Shown: positions 52,354 through 62,180, counted from the first letter of the stretch. The stretch: 64,000 nucleotides of DNA from Lagopus muta (GCF_023343835.1 NC_064435.1:43118103-43182102); one strand, 5' to 3'. The notes: a model not told the origin generated them from the letters alone. Numbers and translations: made by a program.

Positions 52354-55300
52354 CTGGGTTACAACGGAGACATGGAGCAGACAGGATCTATGATCAGCTG
52401 TCTGTTCAGAGTGCTGTGTCTAGTGTTGGAGAGATGAAACAGATGACAAATACAGAAATAGCTGGTTATTCAGATCAGAGCTCTGCTTTTCACTGCCTAT
52501 GCTCTAATTACAGCATAGTTGCAGTGAGCTTTTGGATTTGCATTACTTCTAGGAAGAGTTTGAAGTCATCCCAGAGTTTTTCAGAGAGAGCTGAAAAGGT
52601 CTGCATAGAAAACAGATTGTGACAAATTCCAGATGGCTCTATTTTTGAGCTTACTATTTTGTTAACAGGGTAGAGTGCTCTCTCTGCTGGCTGAGAAGTG
52701 TAAGAAGGCAGTTAGTAGAAACAGCTTCTGAATAGATGGGTAATTTTCACTACCTATTTTTGCATTGCAACTGAAGAATGTTGTAACGGATAGATAGTTT
52801 TGCTGCTTTTCTTGATTGTGTTATAAGTAACAATAATTATATCTGAATTTTTGGTAATGCTGAAGTTGTTTGAATGTTACATGAAAAATTGTGTTCAAAA
52901 GACTTGGAAGATATGCTTGACAAAATTGGGATGGGGAAAGCGTCTCAAATATTGCTAGTGAGGGAAGTGAAAAGTGGAAAGATTGGAATACTGTTCAAGT
53001 TTTTGAGTTGCCATCACTTCCCCTTCCACTTGGTTGGTCTTGAGGAGGGCACAGTTGAAACGCTTCATTTCTTTTTCTTGACTCCATCAATTTTAAGAGT
53101 TGAAAGCGTAAGAGCTGAAAGTGTAATAACACTTCATGGTGCTTAAGTATGAGGTGAATTACTGAATTTCTGTCTTACAGATCATTTGCTTTGCAAGCAC
53201 TCCAGATGGTTATTCACCGGAGGTACCCCTTGTGCATACAATCAGAATAGAGGATGACAATGATAATGCTCCATATTTTACACAGGATGTTTTTGAGTTC
53301 TGTGTCCCTGAAAACTCCAAGCCTGGTAAGAATTGTTTCAAACTGATCAACACAGTTACCATTACTTATCTCAATTACGTAGTAATGTGCTGTTTATTCC
53401 AGTTCAGTGGGATTGCCGAAGTAAAATTTCTTTGCAGCAAAGACTGAATTTTCAAAGAGCAGCTAAAAATTTTTTTTTTAAATGAACAGAAATAAAAAAA
53501 AAACAAAACATAAAAAAGTGAAAAGTAACGTGTCAAAGAGTTTTTTTAGAACAGAGATGATTCAGTATTCTTTAAGCAGCATAATAAATTCAGAAGACTT
53601 TTTTTTTAATTTATCCACAGTCAACTGCCTCCATTAAAAGCTTTGATTGCAAAGAACAGCACAGAGCAACAATTTTAAAAGAATGGTCTCCTACACAACT
53701 AAGTTAGTGGTATTTGAAGGTGTGAAAAACTTTTGATTTAAGATTACTTGTGTTGGTTTTGAATTAAAGTAGGACACTTTCTGTCTGTGCAGCAGAAGAT
53801 CAAAGAATGATAGAATTACCAACATTGAAAAAAGACTTGCAAGATCACCTAGTCCAACTGCCCACCTACCACAAATATTTCCCTACTAAACCATGTCTCT
53901 TAATACCACATCTAAATGTTTCTTGAAAGCACATTAAAGGCTTGTTTCCACCTGTACTCGTAGAAGGGCAGGGATTTGCCTTTTGCTGAATTCAGATGTT
54001 ATGAAGAAGAAAAGCAGGGAAAAAAGTTGGCCACAGAGAAGGAATGGAAAGATAGTGGTTTGCCATTCCCTTCCATTTACTGGACTGGGTGTATAGAGTG
54101 AGGAGAGTCTGACTTGTTTCACAAAGAAGGCAGTATCTTTGCATTCACTCTCAAAGCATCAGTGGCATTTAATTCTCTGACCTCTTCTACTTTCAACTGG
54201 ATGAATTATGGGTTAACAGTGAAGTCCAGACTGGGTAAGCAATGTGCCCCAAGGGGCAGTGCTGCAATTTGGACTGTGTCAGAAATCACTGAACCTCCAC
54301 TTCATCTGTGTTTGGGATGTTCAGTTAGAAGTAGCTAAAATCTAGACCATTTATGTTTCTTTTGATTATTCCTTTGTCAATAATTGCAACATTGTTTGAG
54401 AAGGAGGAAGAAATAGAAGATTAAAATAGTCAATTTTACACTATTATCATATTTTCCATACTACCTATTGTGTTTTCAAAGCACTTGGATTTAAACCTAA
54501 CAGATAGTAGCTGTTTTTACCAATCTGAAATAGAAATACATCTTCAAGTAGTGTTTGCCTACTTGTAGATTTTTTTTTTCTGTAACTTAAAATTGCTGTA
54601 TTGTGTTCACAGGTGTGGTTGTTGGAACAGTGACTGCAGAGGACAGAGATGAGCCGTATACTCTGCATACTACTTTGAAATACCGCATTGTGTCACAAGC
54701 TCCTTCAGTAACCCCAGCGTTTTCTTTGCATGGTGACACAGGTGTCATTACTGTGTTATCGCCACAGCTGGATAGAGAGGTGATATTTCCTGATGTATAT
54801 TTAGCACTAGATTCAGTGCATAAATCTCGCTTCAATCCCTGGCATGAGAATCAACAGATAAAGCATTTATGTTGCCTCTTTCTTTGTCTATCCAAGTTTC
54901 TAGCTAACCTTGGTAGGGAATCTTTTGCTGTTCTCCTGTTCAACACTGAAGAGCTGACTATGGATTCTTACTCTTTCTCTGTTCATGAATCCCATGGCTG
55001 CTCTTTCCTCCTAGTTAAGCTCCATGTGAGATGCTGCTTGCTTCTTTACAGGGAAGATGAACTAATTTTACTGCATGTAATCAGTCATCCTCCACTCAAC
55101 AGAAATTTGTAAAACCTAAACAGTAATGCAGTGCTTCCTGAGATAAGTGCACAAAGCATTTATTGTTGTTAGATAGCTTTGAAATAAGGAGTATAGAGAG
55201 GTTTTACTTTTTATTATGTTAAGAGTTTTTTGGATAAAAGGTTACGTGAGAGATTGTTTGCATTAGAAAAACAGGCATATGTGATTAGAAATAATATTTC

Positions 55301-58300
55301 TAGCATAAGATAGATGTTCTATTAAAAAGAAAAAAACCAAACTGCTACAACCACATTTATTTAGGATAAGAATAATTATATTATGGAACATTTATGTTAT
55401 TTCGTGGGTGAAAATCCACATTAATAGTGAATTGCAAAATTGTGCACTTGCAGGCACATCAAGTACAGATTTTCTAGCAAGAGAAAAATGCAGTCACCAG
55501 GTATCACTGTAACTGCTAAGGAAGCTGTCACAGTGACTGCTGAAGAACTTAAAGTTTGAAAATGTCTATTTATCTTTTAATAATAAATCTATGAAGTGAA
55601 ACAGGAGATCCTTTTTCTTTTACCCTGGAAACCTAATGCTTTCAGGTGTTCTGCAGTGGGGTTACTGTCTCGATTTGCAAGCACCTTCTTTGTGTCCAGC
55701 CCCTAATTTCCTAGGTTGCTCAGGTATTTGTAAGATTTTTTCAAAAAAAGACATTCTGTTGTTGTGATTCAAGTCACTGATTTGAGAGAAATAAGGTTAA
55801 TGAAATGTAGCCACAGACTGAAAGTGCTGGAAACGTGGAGAACGCTCTGCAGGGGGGAATGAAAAAGAACAGAAAAGGGCACATCATTTGAGTCCTCCAA
55901 ACTATCAGATACTGGGAAACAAAGGTGTTTGTGAATGTTCTGGAGAGCTTTATTTGATGCAGGATATAGCTTATGCTTTCTAACAGATTTTGAACTGGGT
56001 GCTGCTCAGCACTATTATACTCATTTTCCTACTGGAATTGTAGGGAAGATGCTTCAAACTCAGTCCAGTCCCCTGCGAAATACAACAGTGCACTCTGGAG
56101 CTGAGTTGCAGAACAGGAATGAAACACTTATTTCTGTTGTGTTTTTTTTTTTTAAAAAAAAAAAAAAATCCTGTCTACTTTTATTCTTTTCAGCTGGTGT
56201 CCACATACACTTTATTAATAGAAGTGAGAGATATGGCAGGTCAGCCTTTTGGTTTGTGCACAACAGGGACAGCTATCATTAAGATTGAAGATACAAATGA
56301 CAACGCACCAACTTTTAAGCAGTTGCAAGTAAGTCTTCATAAATTAAGTGTCTGTAAAGGGTGAAGAAATTATTTTTATCACTTCTCTAATTTCCTCATG
56401 GATATTCCTTCAAGTATGATTCTGAATATCTTAAGACAGTGGATGCCAACATAGACCTTTGTGAATGCCATATTGGTTGTTACATTGTTTGGTAATGAGT
56501 TGTTGTGAGTCAGTGGTCTTATGTTAGCTTTCTCCCAGTGGTTATATGAGTAATTCTCTTCTGCAATGAGCTATCATAGGAATCTTGTAATTTGACCATA
56601 CTATGATTTTGTGATTTTTATTTATTTATTTATTTATTTTTAAGGGGTAGGGGTGGAGGGACAGATTGACTCCTAAGCATTTTCATGTCCCCATTACCTT
56701 TGACCAGCCTCTGACTGACTCGTGTTAATGTCAGTGAAGTAGATGCAGGGATTTTTGTTTCATTATTTTCCCTTCTTCATTCACATTTTAACATTAAAAA
56801 AAAAAATGTGACTGCTAGCTTTCAAAAGTTTTTGCCAGGAAACAAAGCTGACATTTAATTGCTAGGTTAATTTCTCTTTTTAGAACTTAGTATATCTCAA
56901 TAAGCATATGTACAGCTGAAATGCTGTAGGAGACGGTATGAAAATGGATAAAATACAATATTGAAGAAGAGCAGGTCACTATCTATGAAGAATACACATG
57001 CATAATCTTTTCTTCCTGCTACTGTAGAACATCATCAATAATATTAATTCAGAACCACTCTTATCCTGCTTCTTGAGCTTGCACAGAATGGCACAGCTCT
57101 TTAAAAAATAATAACAAAAAAAAATATATATAAATTTTATATAAACCTTTTGTCCATTGTCATCCAAGTAGAGATGTATTTTGCCTTTCTTCGAGTTCTT
57201 ATGACTTGTTTATATATATATATATATTTTTATTTAACCTGTGGCATTTTTTAAACGCTGTTCTTAATTACATTGTACACATATGCTCATCTGCAGCTCA
57301 AGAGAACTGTGCTCATTTACGTTTCCTGGAAGGAGAATTGCAGGCTTTACGTTATTGATAGCTGGGAGTAAAGGAGCTACACTGGCAGGTTCCTGTTTCA
57401 GTCAGTGTGTGAGGAAGATGTGGGGGAAGTACATTAATGCACTGAAATGAAATAAGTCGTTGTACCAGTGTGGTAGATTGGCTCTTCGAGTTTAAGTCCA
57501 GCATTGTGGTCTAAAGTTTTAAATACAGTGTTGTTCACTCCTGAATTGTTGAGTGGTGTTCTATGATTTAAAATTAACTATTTTTCTTTTGATAACTCCA
57601 AGTATGAAACACAAGTGGAAGAAAACAGAGTGAATGTAGACATCCTGAGAATTTCTGTTGTTGATGCCGATGAGTTTGGGGCACCTGGCTCCACAGCTGT
57701 GTATGAAATTATAAGAGGAAATGATGACCATACCTTTGAAATTACGACAGACAGAAACACAAATGAAGGAATACTTTGTGTTGTTAAGGTAAGTAAAAAT
57801 AAGACTTTGTAGAGCAACATTTTTGTCTTCAGGTGTTGCTTTTAAAGCCAGTAGTGTAGAACTCAGAATACTCTGCATGTGTGTGCAGAATTTGAATATT
57901 GCTCTGTTTCACCATCTAGCAGAGCATAGTGACTTTTCCTAGTCCCTCAGTTTCAGTTGTTGAGATGTACGGATGTAACTGAGATGTAGGGGTGTAACCT
58001 GTCCTACATGGACATGTTTTTAACAGAAGTGAGAGTGTGTATGAATAGGGGAATGAGGAGCACCTCCTCCAGCCATCATCCTTCTGGGAGGTGATTAAAT
58101 TTACTACCTTCTCTTAAAATTCTCCAGGCTTTGTTTTTCAGAGTAGTGATTATAGGTTTGCTTTTCTGGGGGTGCAGATGTGAGATAGAAGTTTTGCTCT
58201 GCGTGTTCTTCTTTTGCCTTTTGGTGTCTGTTTGACATTTGTAAGAGCTGTGCAGTAACAGGTAACTTCTAAGGAACAAAGAAGGTTAATATTAACATTT

Positions 58301-61300
58301 GAAGGTGTAAGTGATAAGAGTAGAGAAGCTATCATGTTTTTTTTTGTTGTTACTGATAATCACTGAAATTTTACATTTGGGTTGCTGGAGTTATGGTACT
58401 ATGGTTAGGTTTCAGTTAGACTTTGATCTTGGAGGTCTTTTCCAACCTAGCAATTCTATGATTCTGTGATAAAGCTGTGTCTGTATTTTCTTATATCTAT
58501 CTTAGCTCTGTAGTAGACCAGAGTATATTATAACTTCAGGATATAGATAACTTTATTAATGACATAAGATGTCCTTGGACAGCGTATCTGAAGAATTACA
58601 TTTGCAGATTAACTACTCATCAGCCCTACAAATTAAGATGTATTTGCAGCATATGATGTCTTACTGGGAAATAAATGTAGGTGCTGGCATGAATCATGAT
58701 TGACTTGTGCTGGAAAGAAAATATGGTCAGTTAGGTCTGGGAGGAGAAAGTCCTTCCACACATCTAGTTCATATTTCAGTTCTGTTGGTAATTCACTAGC
58801 AGAATATTCATCTAAATATGCACGGTGATGCTCGTTATCTTATTAGGGACTGTTTCTATCAAAGAAAGTTCTTTTCTTTGATAAATTCAAAACATGACTT
58901 GTTTTATGGTTGTTGTTCATATCTTGTCCTTTTACTGTGTCTTAAGCTGGATGCTCCAGAGCGATACCTGATTTCTTTTGTAAATAAGTTTTACACACGG
59001 TTTTACTTACTTAATAATAGTTAAGAGAAAACAATGCCGAGTTTTATATTGGTTTGAAGTGGGAGGGGAAAACGTTTGTGTGTTTGTGTATGTATACGTG
59101 TGTATCTTTGTTTCAGGGGCTGGATTATGAAAATGCCAAGCAAAGGATCCTCGTGATTGCAGTCAATAATGAGGCACCCTACATGCTGGCACCACATTCA
59201 CAACAAGTTGTTCAGAGCACCAGCACTGTTACAGTGAATGTCCTAGATATAGACGAGGGGCCGGTGTTTAAACCCTGTTTCTTCCGCATGGATGCTAGTG
59301 AATGTGATGACATTGGGACAAATATTGGGAAATATCTAGCAGAAGATCCAGAAACTGGAAATAGCGAAGGCATCTGGTATGAAATGCTGTTGTCTACTAG
59401 TTTATTTGGAGTAAAGCAAGGAGGGGTATGGCAAGGGGGAATGTTGGGGTGTGTGTGTGTGTGTGTGTGTATACATGCATTTGTGTAGGCATGTGTGTAT
59501 ATGTAAATATACATGTCTGTGTATTTGAGATCTTCAGCTAAACATGAAAATTATTCTTAACAGCTACAAAATACCACCTGGACAGTGTAACTGGGTCAAT
59601 ATTGATGAAAAATCAGGTGAAGTCAGAACTGTTAGAGTCTTGGACCGAGATCTAGGAGAAGTCAAACGAGGCCAATGCAATATCACAGTCCTTGCAATAG
59701 ACAGAAGTGAGTACTAAATGTTTTCATCATCATCTGTACTTTGTGGAAGAATTTCATGTGCAAATTTAACATAGCTACAGCTACATTGATTCAGACATGA
59801 TGTGCACTTAGTTTGTTGTCTTACTTTTGGGATGACTCTATTAATTGCTTACGTAATATTATCACCCTTATATATCCAATGGCAGGAGTTATTTTTAGCC
59901 TTTCTGTGCTAAAACATCAGCAAGAATAAAAAGCATACCTTGAGAAGTTGCTTTACAGCTAGGTATCATAACTGTCTCTGAAGCTTGGATATTAAAATTA
60001 CATGTAAACTAGACCAACTTAAATTGCTTAGAGATTCTGTTGTAGAAACATCATGCTTATTTTATATACAGTTAGGTATTTCCGGTGATACTTTTAAGAA
60101 GTAAATTTGATATAATTTCTCTATAACACACAAGCATTTCTGATTCTTAGATTAGAAAAAAAAAACAGATTAGGATGGATAGATTCAGTTCTTACATGTA
60201 AGTTTTGGTGATAAAGTGCACTTCATGGCTGAAAGAAGTATACTTGTTTCCAGGGGAGGAAGAAATGTTGTAGGGAAGCAGAAATACTGGAAGTCTTTCT
60301 GCTTTTGTCTCTCAGTTTGTCATAGCCTCCTTTACCTTGTTTCTTTTACCCTTCTTTTCTCATCCTCCTGTTAGAGCAGTGTATGTACTCATGTAAGATG
60401 CCTGTGAACAACAAAATAAACTCTGTCCACACACAAAACATGGAATTTTGGGACATCTTAATTTGGTAGTACTCTTTCTGTTTGTACCAATACACGGTGC
60501 AATTAACTATGACCAGATTACACAGCTGAAAAGAGGCAATTTTCAAAGCAAGTCAAGGAATTTCTGTATGGGATCCTGAACTACGTAAAAAGATGCACTT
60601 CACCTTAAGGATTTGATAATTCAGATTTCTATTTTTATATTTTTCCAGTGCAGACTTAACTTGAAAAATCGTCCTGTCTTTCTCACCCATGAGAGAGGAC
60701 AAACTTGCAGTTGCAGACTTTCTTCTACCTTGTTCCATCTTTCCTGTTTCTTTTCCCTCCTTTACCCACTCGAGGATAGCACATGAATGACACCAACTGT
60801 CAATTTTTTCTGTGTCACTAGAAAATACAAGTTCCTTGCCAATCTTGCAAGTTTCTGTTTTTCTTTGTTTTATTCCATTTAGCAATTTTCAACAATGTGA
60901 TCTGTTGTATGACCAGTCAAGCTAAGATGAGAAGTGGCCAAAAAAAAAAAAAAAAAGTTTCTCTCTGCTTTAGGCCAAACCCGTAGCTGCTTTCCACCTT
61001 CTCAGCTTGGCTGTTACAGTTAATGATACTTCGTTGTGAAATTAGGACTAGAAATAAAGAAATGAATGAATATTAGTATTAAATAGTAAAATAATTATTT
61101 TTATCTCTCAGATGGCAAAACAGGCACTGGAACCCTTCAGGTTGTCATCCAGCCTTGCAACAGGAATTATCCACGAATTCTTACAACTGACTATATAATG
61201 TGCAGAGACAGAAAACCAATCTGCCTCAGTACAGGGGATGAAGATGAGACTTCTTACAGCATGCCCTTAGTCTATCGCCTGACTGACCGTAGCATGGGTT

Positions 61301-62180
61301 CCATGTGGAAGATAACACGGCACAATGGTATGTTGGGACTTTCTTCTCAGTTTTATTTCGTCCTTCAGCCGTGGCCACTGGCCACTTATTTTGCTAAGCA
61401 GAGCAGTAAACTAAATGGATTTCGCTTCCCACTGAATATGGGAATTGAATTATGAGAATATGAGAATATAATTGAATATGGAGAATATGAATTGTTCTCA
61501 TTGGTATAGCAACAAAATCAAAGAATGGAGGAGGTATAAACTGAGATTTGGATTAATTTTTTCCAGTTACTGGAAGTGCTTTTAGTATGTGTCAGTTCTG
61601 CTGACAGTCTTTATTAGCAGACTTAAACAGTGTCATTTACTTCAGTGAACTGTGTTGACTTCATAGTTCTAAGTTAAATGTTTTTACGAGGATATATAAA
61701 GGTTTTGCTTTTCAATTTCAATGTTTAGAAAGTGTGGAAAGTATAAATTCTTCATAATATCACATTCTGCATGTAGTTAGTGTCAATACTGATCAATCAA
61801 AACCAGCTTTAAACTAACACGGATTTGATACTGGCTTAACTGTAAGAATGAAGGATTATGTTTAGAGCCCAGATGTGACAGTGGGGTTTCAGATACACAG
61901 TTAACACTATATCTTGATGTTTTTTTTTTGTTGTTGTTTTGTTTTTTTTCCCCAGAAAAGTCTGTGTATCTTTCACCAAGGGGTGATATTCCATTTGGAA
62001 CATACACTATTCCTGTCAGCGTATCTGATAGTTCAGGAAGGCAAGGAATCAGTGAAATTACAGTTAACTACTGTGATTGCGTTACTCCAAGTGATTGTGG
62101 AGCTGCTCGTAGTGCTGGGAGTGTTACTCTTGGTGTATGGGCCATCCTTGCAATGATCTTGGGATCACTGCTGTTGCTGT
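45168..62180 (+). CDS. DSC1: Desmocollin (DSC1-like), 13 coding exons, 3' end outside window
   Basis: Desmosomal cadherin: a type I membrane protein whose ectodomain binds desmogleins and desmocollins on the neighbouring cell and whose tail binds plakoglobin and plakophilin. Joining 13 exons with GT-AG introns gives one open frame of 692 residues plus one base. Order: signal peptide about 1-20, prodomain to R125 (site RTKR), then EC1 from R126-W127. Linkers are DDNDNAP at 225-231 (EC1/EC2), DTNDNAP at 337-343 (EC2/EC3), DIDEGP at 455-460 (EC3/EC4) and an aberrant PCNRNYP at 560-566 (EC4/EC5). A Cys-rich CDC...C motif at 657-665 precedes a membrane helix starting near 676. W127 is mature Trp2 and FAS 204-206 is mature 79-81, the desmocollin recognition site. 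DSC1 is preferred over DSC2/DSC3 because of the WAILAM-LGS-LLL helix, the absence of a KEN motif at the EC4 start, and EC2-EC3 wording; this rests on remembered mammalian sequences. Family call near certain, paralogue about 65 percent. Tail exons, including the alternatively spliced a/b region, lie beyond 64,000. Confidence 0.93.
45210..47320 (+). other. Intron 1
   Basis: gtgagt...ttttag, 2.1 kb. The first 200 bases belong to the CpG island. The rest is AT-rich and includes a short (TTTA)n run near 46498-46521. No extra exon recognised. Confidence 0.85.
46498..46521. repeat. (TTTA)n microsatellite in intron 1
   Basis: About five TTTA units running into a T-run. Confidence 0.9.
47321..47405 (+). 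CDS. DSC1: Desmocollin exon 2: end of signal peptide, start of prodomain
   Basis: Acceptor ttatttttag and donor G|gtgag; ends in phase 1. Encodes residues 15-42. It starts VSSLCC, completing the signal peptide, followed by [12 protein letters not shown] and LEADTLVGR. This matches the DACxxV...VPSxL...GR opening of all desmocollin prodomains (mammalian DSC1 has LLCDACQKV). Confidence 0.92.
47406..50106 (+). other. Intron 2
   Basis: gtgaga...ttacag, 2.7 kb, the longest complete intron in the window. Unique-looking sequence with an A-run at about 49067-49083. No repeat family or coding segment recognised. Confidence 0.85.
50107..50309 (+). CDS. DSC1: Desmocollin exon 3: cadherin prodomain
   Basis: Acceptor ttcttacag, donor AAG|gtggg. 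The split codon G+TT gives Val 43. Residues 43-110 contain VNLNECL, the SSD...[10 protein letters not shown] block and the [11 protein letters not shown] strand. This is the cadherin prodomain (Cadherin_pro family), removed by proprotein convertase before the protein becomes adhesive. Confidence 0.95.
50310..50754 (+). other. Intron 3
   Basis: gtgggc...acacag, 445 bp. No feature recognised inside. Confidence 0.85.
50755..50868 (+). CDS. DSC1: Desmocollin exon 4: prodomain cleavage site and EC1 N-terminus
   Basis: Acceptor cacacag, donor CAG|gtacat; 38 codons, residues 111-148. Encodes [15 protein letters not shown], then RWGPIP, then [15 protein letters not shown] is a furin-type site. The following RW puts Trp at mature residue 2, the strand-swap Trp of classical and desmosomal cadherins. 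Cleavage after R125 is inferred from the family. Confidence 0.95.
50869..52097 (+). other. Intron 4
   Basis: gtacat...cgtag, 1.2 kb. No repeat or coding segment recognised. Confidence 0.85.
52098..52253 (+). CDS. DSC1: Desmocollin exon 5: EC1 core
   Basis: Acceptor ttcttcgtag, donor CAG|gtactg; 52 codons, residues 149-200. Shows [14 protein letters not shown] with an N-glycosylation sequon (N156-Y-T), [23 protein letters not shown] and the calcium-ligand VDREQY motif. These are standard elements of the first cadherin repeat. Confidence 0.96.
52254..53180 (+). other. Intron 5
   Basis: gtactg...ttacag, 0.9 kb. Contains the long TG microsatellite at 52312-52349; nothing else recognised. Confidence 0.85.
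52312..52349. repeat. (TG)n microsatellite in intron 5
   Basis: About 19 uninterrupted TG units, 58 bases downstream of the exon 5 donor. The longest dinucleotide repeat in the window and likely polymorphic. Confidence 0.97.
53181..53325 (+). CDS. DSC1: Desmocollin exon 6: end of EC1, linker, start of EC2
   Basis: Acceptor tgtcttacag, donor G|gtaag; residues 201-248 plus one base. Contains FAS at 204-206 (mature 79-81), the position of the desmocollin cell-adhesion recognition tripeptide, then TPDGYSPE. The linker DDNDNAP at 225-231 is intact, and the EC2 opening FxVPEN supplies calcium-binding Glu. Confidence 0.96.
53326..54612 (+). other. Intron 6
   Basis: gtaaga...tcacag, 1.3 kb. Contains a minus-strand CR1 3' fragment at about 53800-53938; the rest is unique-looking. 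Confidence 0.85.
53800..53938 (-). mobile_element. CR1 3' fragment in intron 6
   Basis: Minus orientation: agaatgatagaattaccaac, acctagtccaactgcccacc and accatgtctcttaataccac match the reverse complement of a CR1 3' UTR subtype. Antisense to the desmocollin transcript and away from both splice sites. Confidence 0.85.
54613..54779 (+). CDS. DSC1: Desmocollin exon 7: EC2
   Basis: Acceptor gttcacag, donor GAG|gtgata, a weaker donor than the others. Split codon G+GT gives Gly 249; residues 249-304. Contains [34 protein letters not shown] and PQLDRE, all diagnostic for desmocollin EC2. The frame stays open for about 330 bases into the following intron, but that extension has no cadherin resemblance, so the exon ends at the donor. 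Confidence 0.96.
54780..56193 (+). other. Intron 7
   Basis: gtgata...tttcag, 1.4 kb. Open in the exon 7 frame to 55112, but that translation shows no cadherin similarity. A T-run then A-run lies at about 56141-56168, close to the acceptor. Confidence 0.85.
56194..56328 (+). CDS. DSC1: Desmocollin exon 8: end of EC2, EC2/EC3 linker
   Basis: Acceptor attcttttcag, donor CAA|gtaag; 45 codons, residues 305-349. Has [16 protein letters not shown], closer to mammalian DSC1 (EVRDMGGQPFG) than to DSC2/DSC3 (QDMDGQ). The linker DTNDNAPTF at 337-345 is intact. Confidence 0.96.
56616..56640. repeat. (TTTA)n microsatellite in intron 8
   Basis: About six TTTA units. Confidence 0.9.
57210..57227. repeat. 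(TA)n microsatellite in intron 8
   Basis: About nine TA units, with a shorter AT run nearby at 57122-57132. Confidence 0.88.
57603..57788 (+). CDS. DSC1: Desmocollin exon 9: EC3
   Basis: Acceptor is a suboptimal ...actccaag, donor AAG|gtaag; 62 codons, residues 350-411. Encodes [16 protein letters not shown], then [16 protein letters not shown], and [13 protein letters not shown]. The NTNEG-LCVVK block is characteristic of desmocollin EC3. VEENR-V matches DSC1 (VEENRID) better than its paralogues. Confidence 0.95.
57789..59116 (+). other. Intron 9
   Basis: gtaagt...tttcag, 1.3 kb. Contains a short plus-strand CR1 3' end at about 58415-58472. Nothing else recognised. Confidence 0.85.
58415..58472 (+). 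mobile_element. CR1 3' terminal fragment in intron 9
   Basis: Plus orientation: tagactttgatcttggaggt, cttttccaacctagcaattc, ending tatgattctgtgat. Short 5'-truncated copy. Confidence 0.85.
59117..59376 (+). CDS. DSC1: Desmocollin exon 10: end of EC3, EC3/EC4 linker, EC4 start
   Basis: Acceptor tttgtttcag, donor TG|gtatga; ends in phase 2. Residues 412-497 include [29 protein letters not shown] (the desmocollin-specific D-x-DEGP linker) and [13 protein letters not shown]. The usual KEN motif of EC4 (as in DSC2/DSC3) is replaced by MDASECDD; mammalian DSC1 also lacks KEN. Cys 465 and Cys 474 lie here. Confidence 0.95.
59449..59470. repeat. (GT)n microsatellite in intron 10
   Basis: About eleven GT units inside the 187-base intron between exons 10 and 11, about 70 bases downstream of the donor. 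Confidence 0.95.
59564..59706 (+). CDS. DSC1: Desmocollin exon 11: EC4 core
   Basis: Acceptor attcttaacag, donor A|gtgagt. Split codon TG+C gives Cys 498; residues 499-545 follow. Shows [22 protein letters not shown], which resembles the DSC1 pattern W-x-I-x-x-x-TG-x-x-RT-x-x-VLDRE, and [10 protein letters not shown] with an N-glycosylation sequon at N537. The preceding intron is only 187 bp. Confidence 0.94.
59707..61111 (+). other. Intron 11
   Basis: gtgagt...ctcag, 1.4 kb. An A-run is present at about 60940-60957. No exon or recognisable repeat seen. Intron 10 (59377-59563, 187 bp) holds only the TG run listed separately. Confidence 0.85.
61112..61327 (+). CDS. DSC1: Desmocollin exon 12: end of EC4, EC5
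   Basis: Acceptor atctctcag, donor G|gtatgt. Split codon A+AT gives Asn 546; residues 547-617. [11 protein letters not shown] matches the end of EC4 (CTGTL in mammals). The next residues are PCNRNYP where mammalian desmocollins carry DVNDNxP or DYNDHAP, so the EC4/EC5 calcium site appears degenerate. EC5 then shows IMCRD, STGDEDE and MWKITRHN, diverged from mammals but in register. Confidence 0.92.
61328..61955 (+). other. Intron 12
   Basis: gtatgt...cccag, 0.6 kb, with an AT-rich GAATAT-rich stretch near 61450-61490 and a T-rich tract before the acceptor. No other feature seen. Confidence 0.85.
61956..62180 (+). CDS. DSC1: Desmocollin exon 13: end of EC5, juxtamembrane Cys motif, transmembrane start
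   Basis: Acceptor ttttttccccag, donor T|gtaagt. Split codon G+AA gives Glu 618; residues 619-692. Contains [15 protein letters not shown], then CDCVTPSDC (juxtamembrane Cys motif; mammalian DSC1 has CDCSTPSEC), then [19 protein letters not shown], the first part of the membrane helix. The helix is cut by the intron in phase 1, as in other desmocollins. Confidence 0.95.

Larger units (their letters stand above)
56329..57602 (+). other. Intron 8
   Basis: gtaagt...ccaag, 1.3 kb. Contains (TTTA)n at about 56616-56640 and (TA)n at about 57210-57227. Nothing else recognised. Confidence 0.83.

Noticed and set aside
54780..55112. Extension of the exon 7 reading frame into the following intron
   Set aside because: Cadherin similarity stops at LDRE exactly at the donor; the extension has no domain character, and exon 8 continues EC2 in frame.
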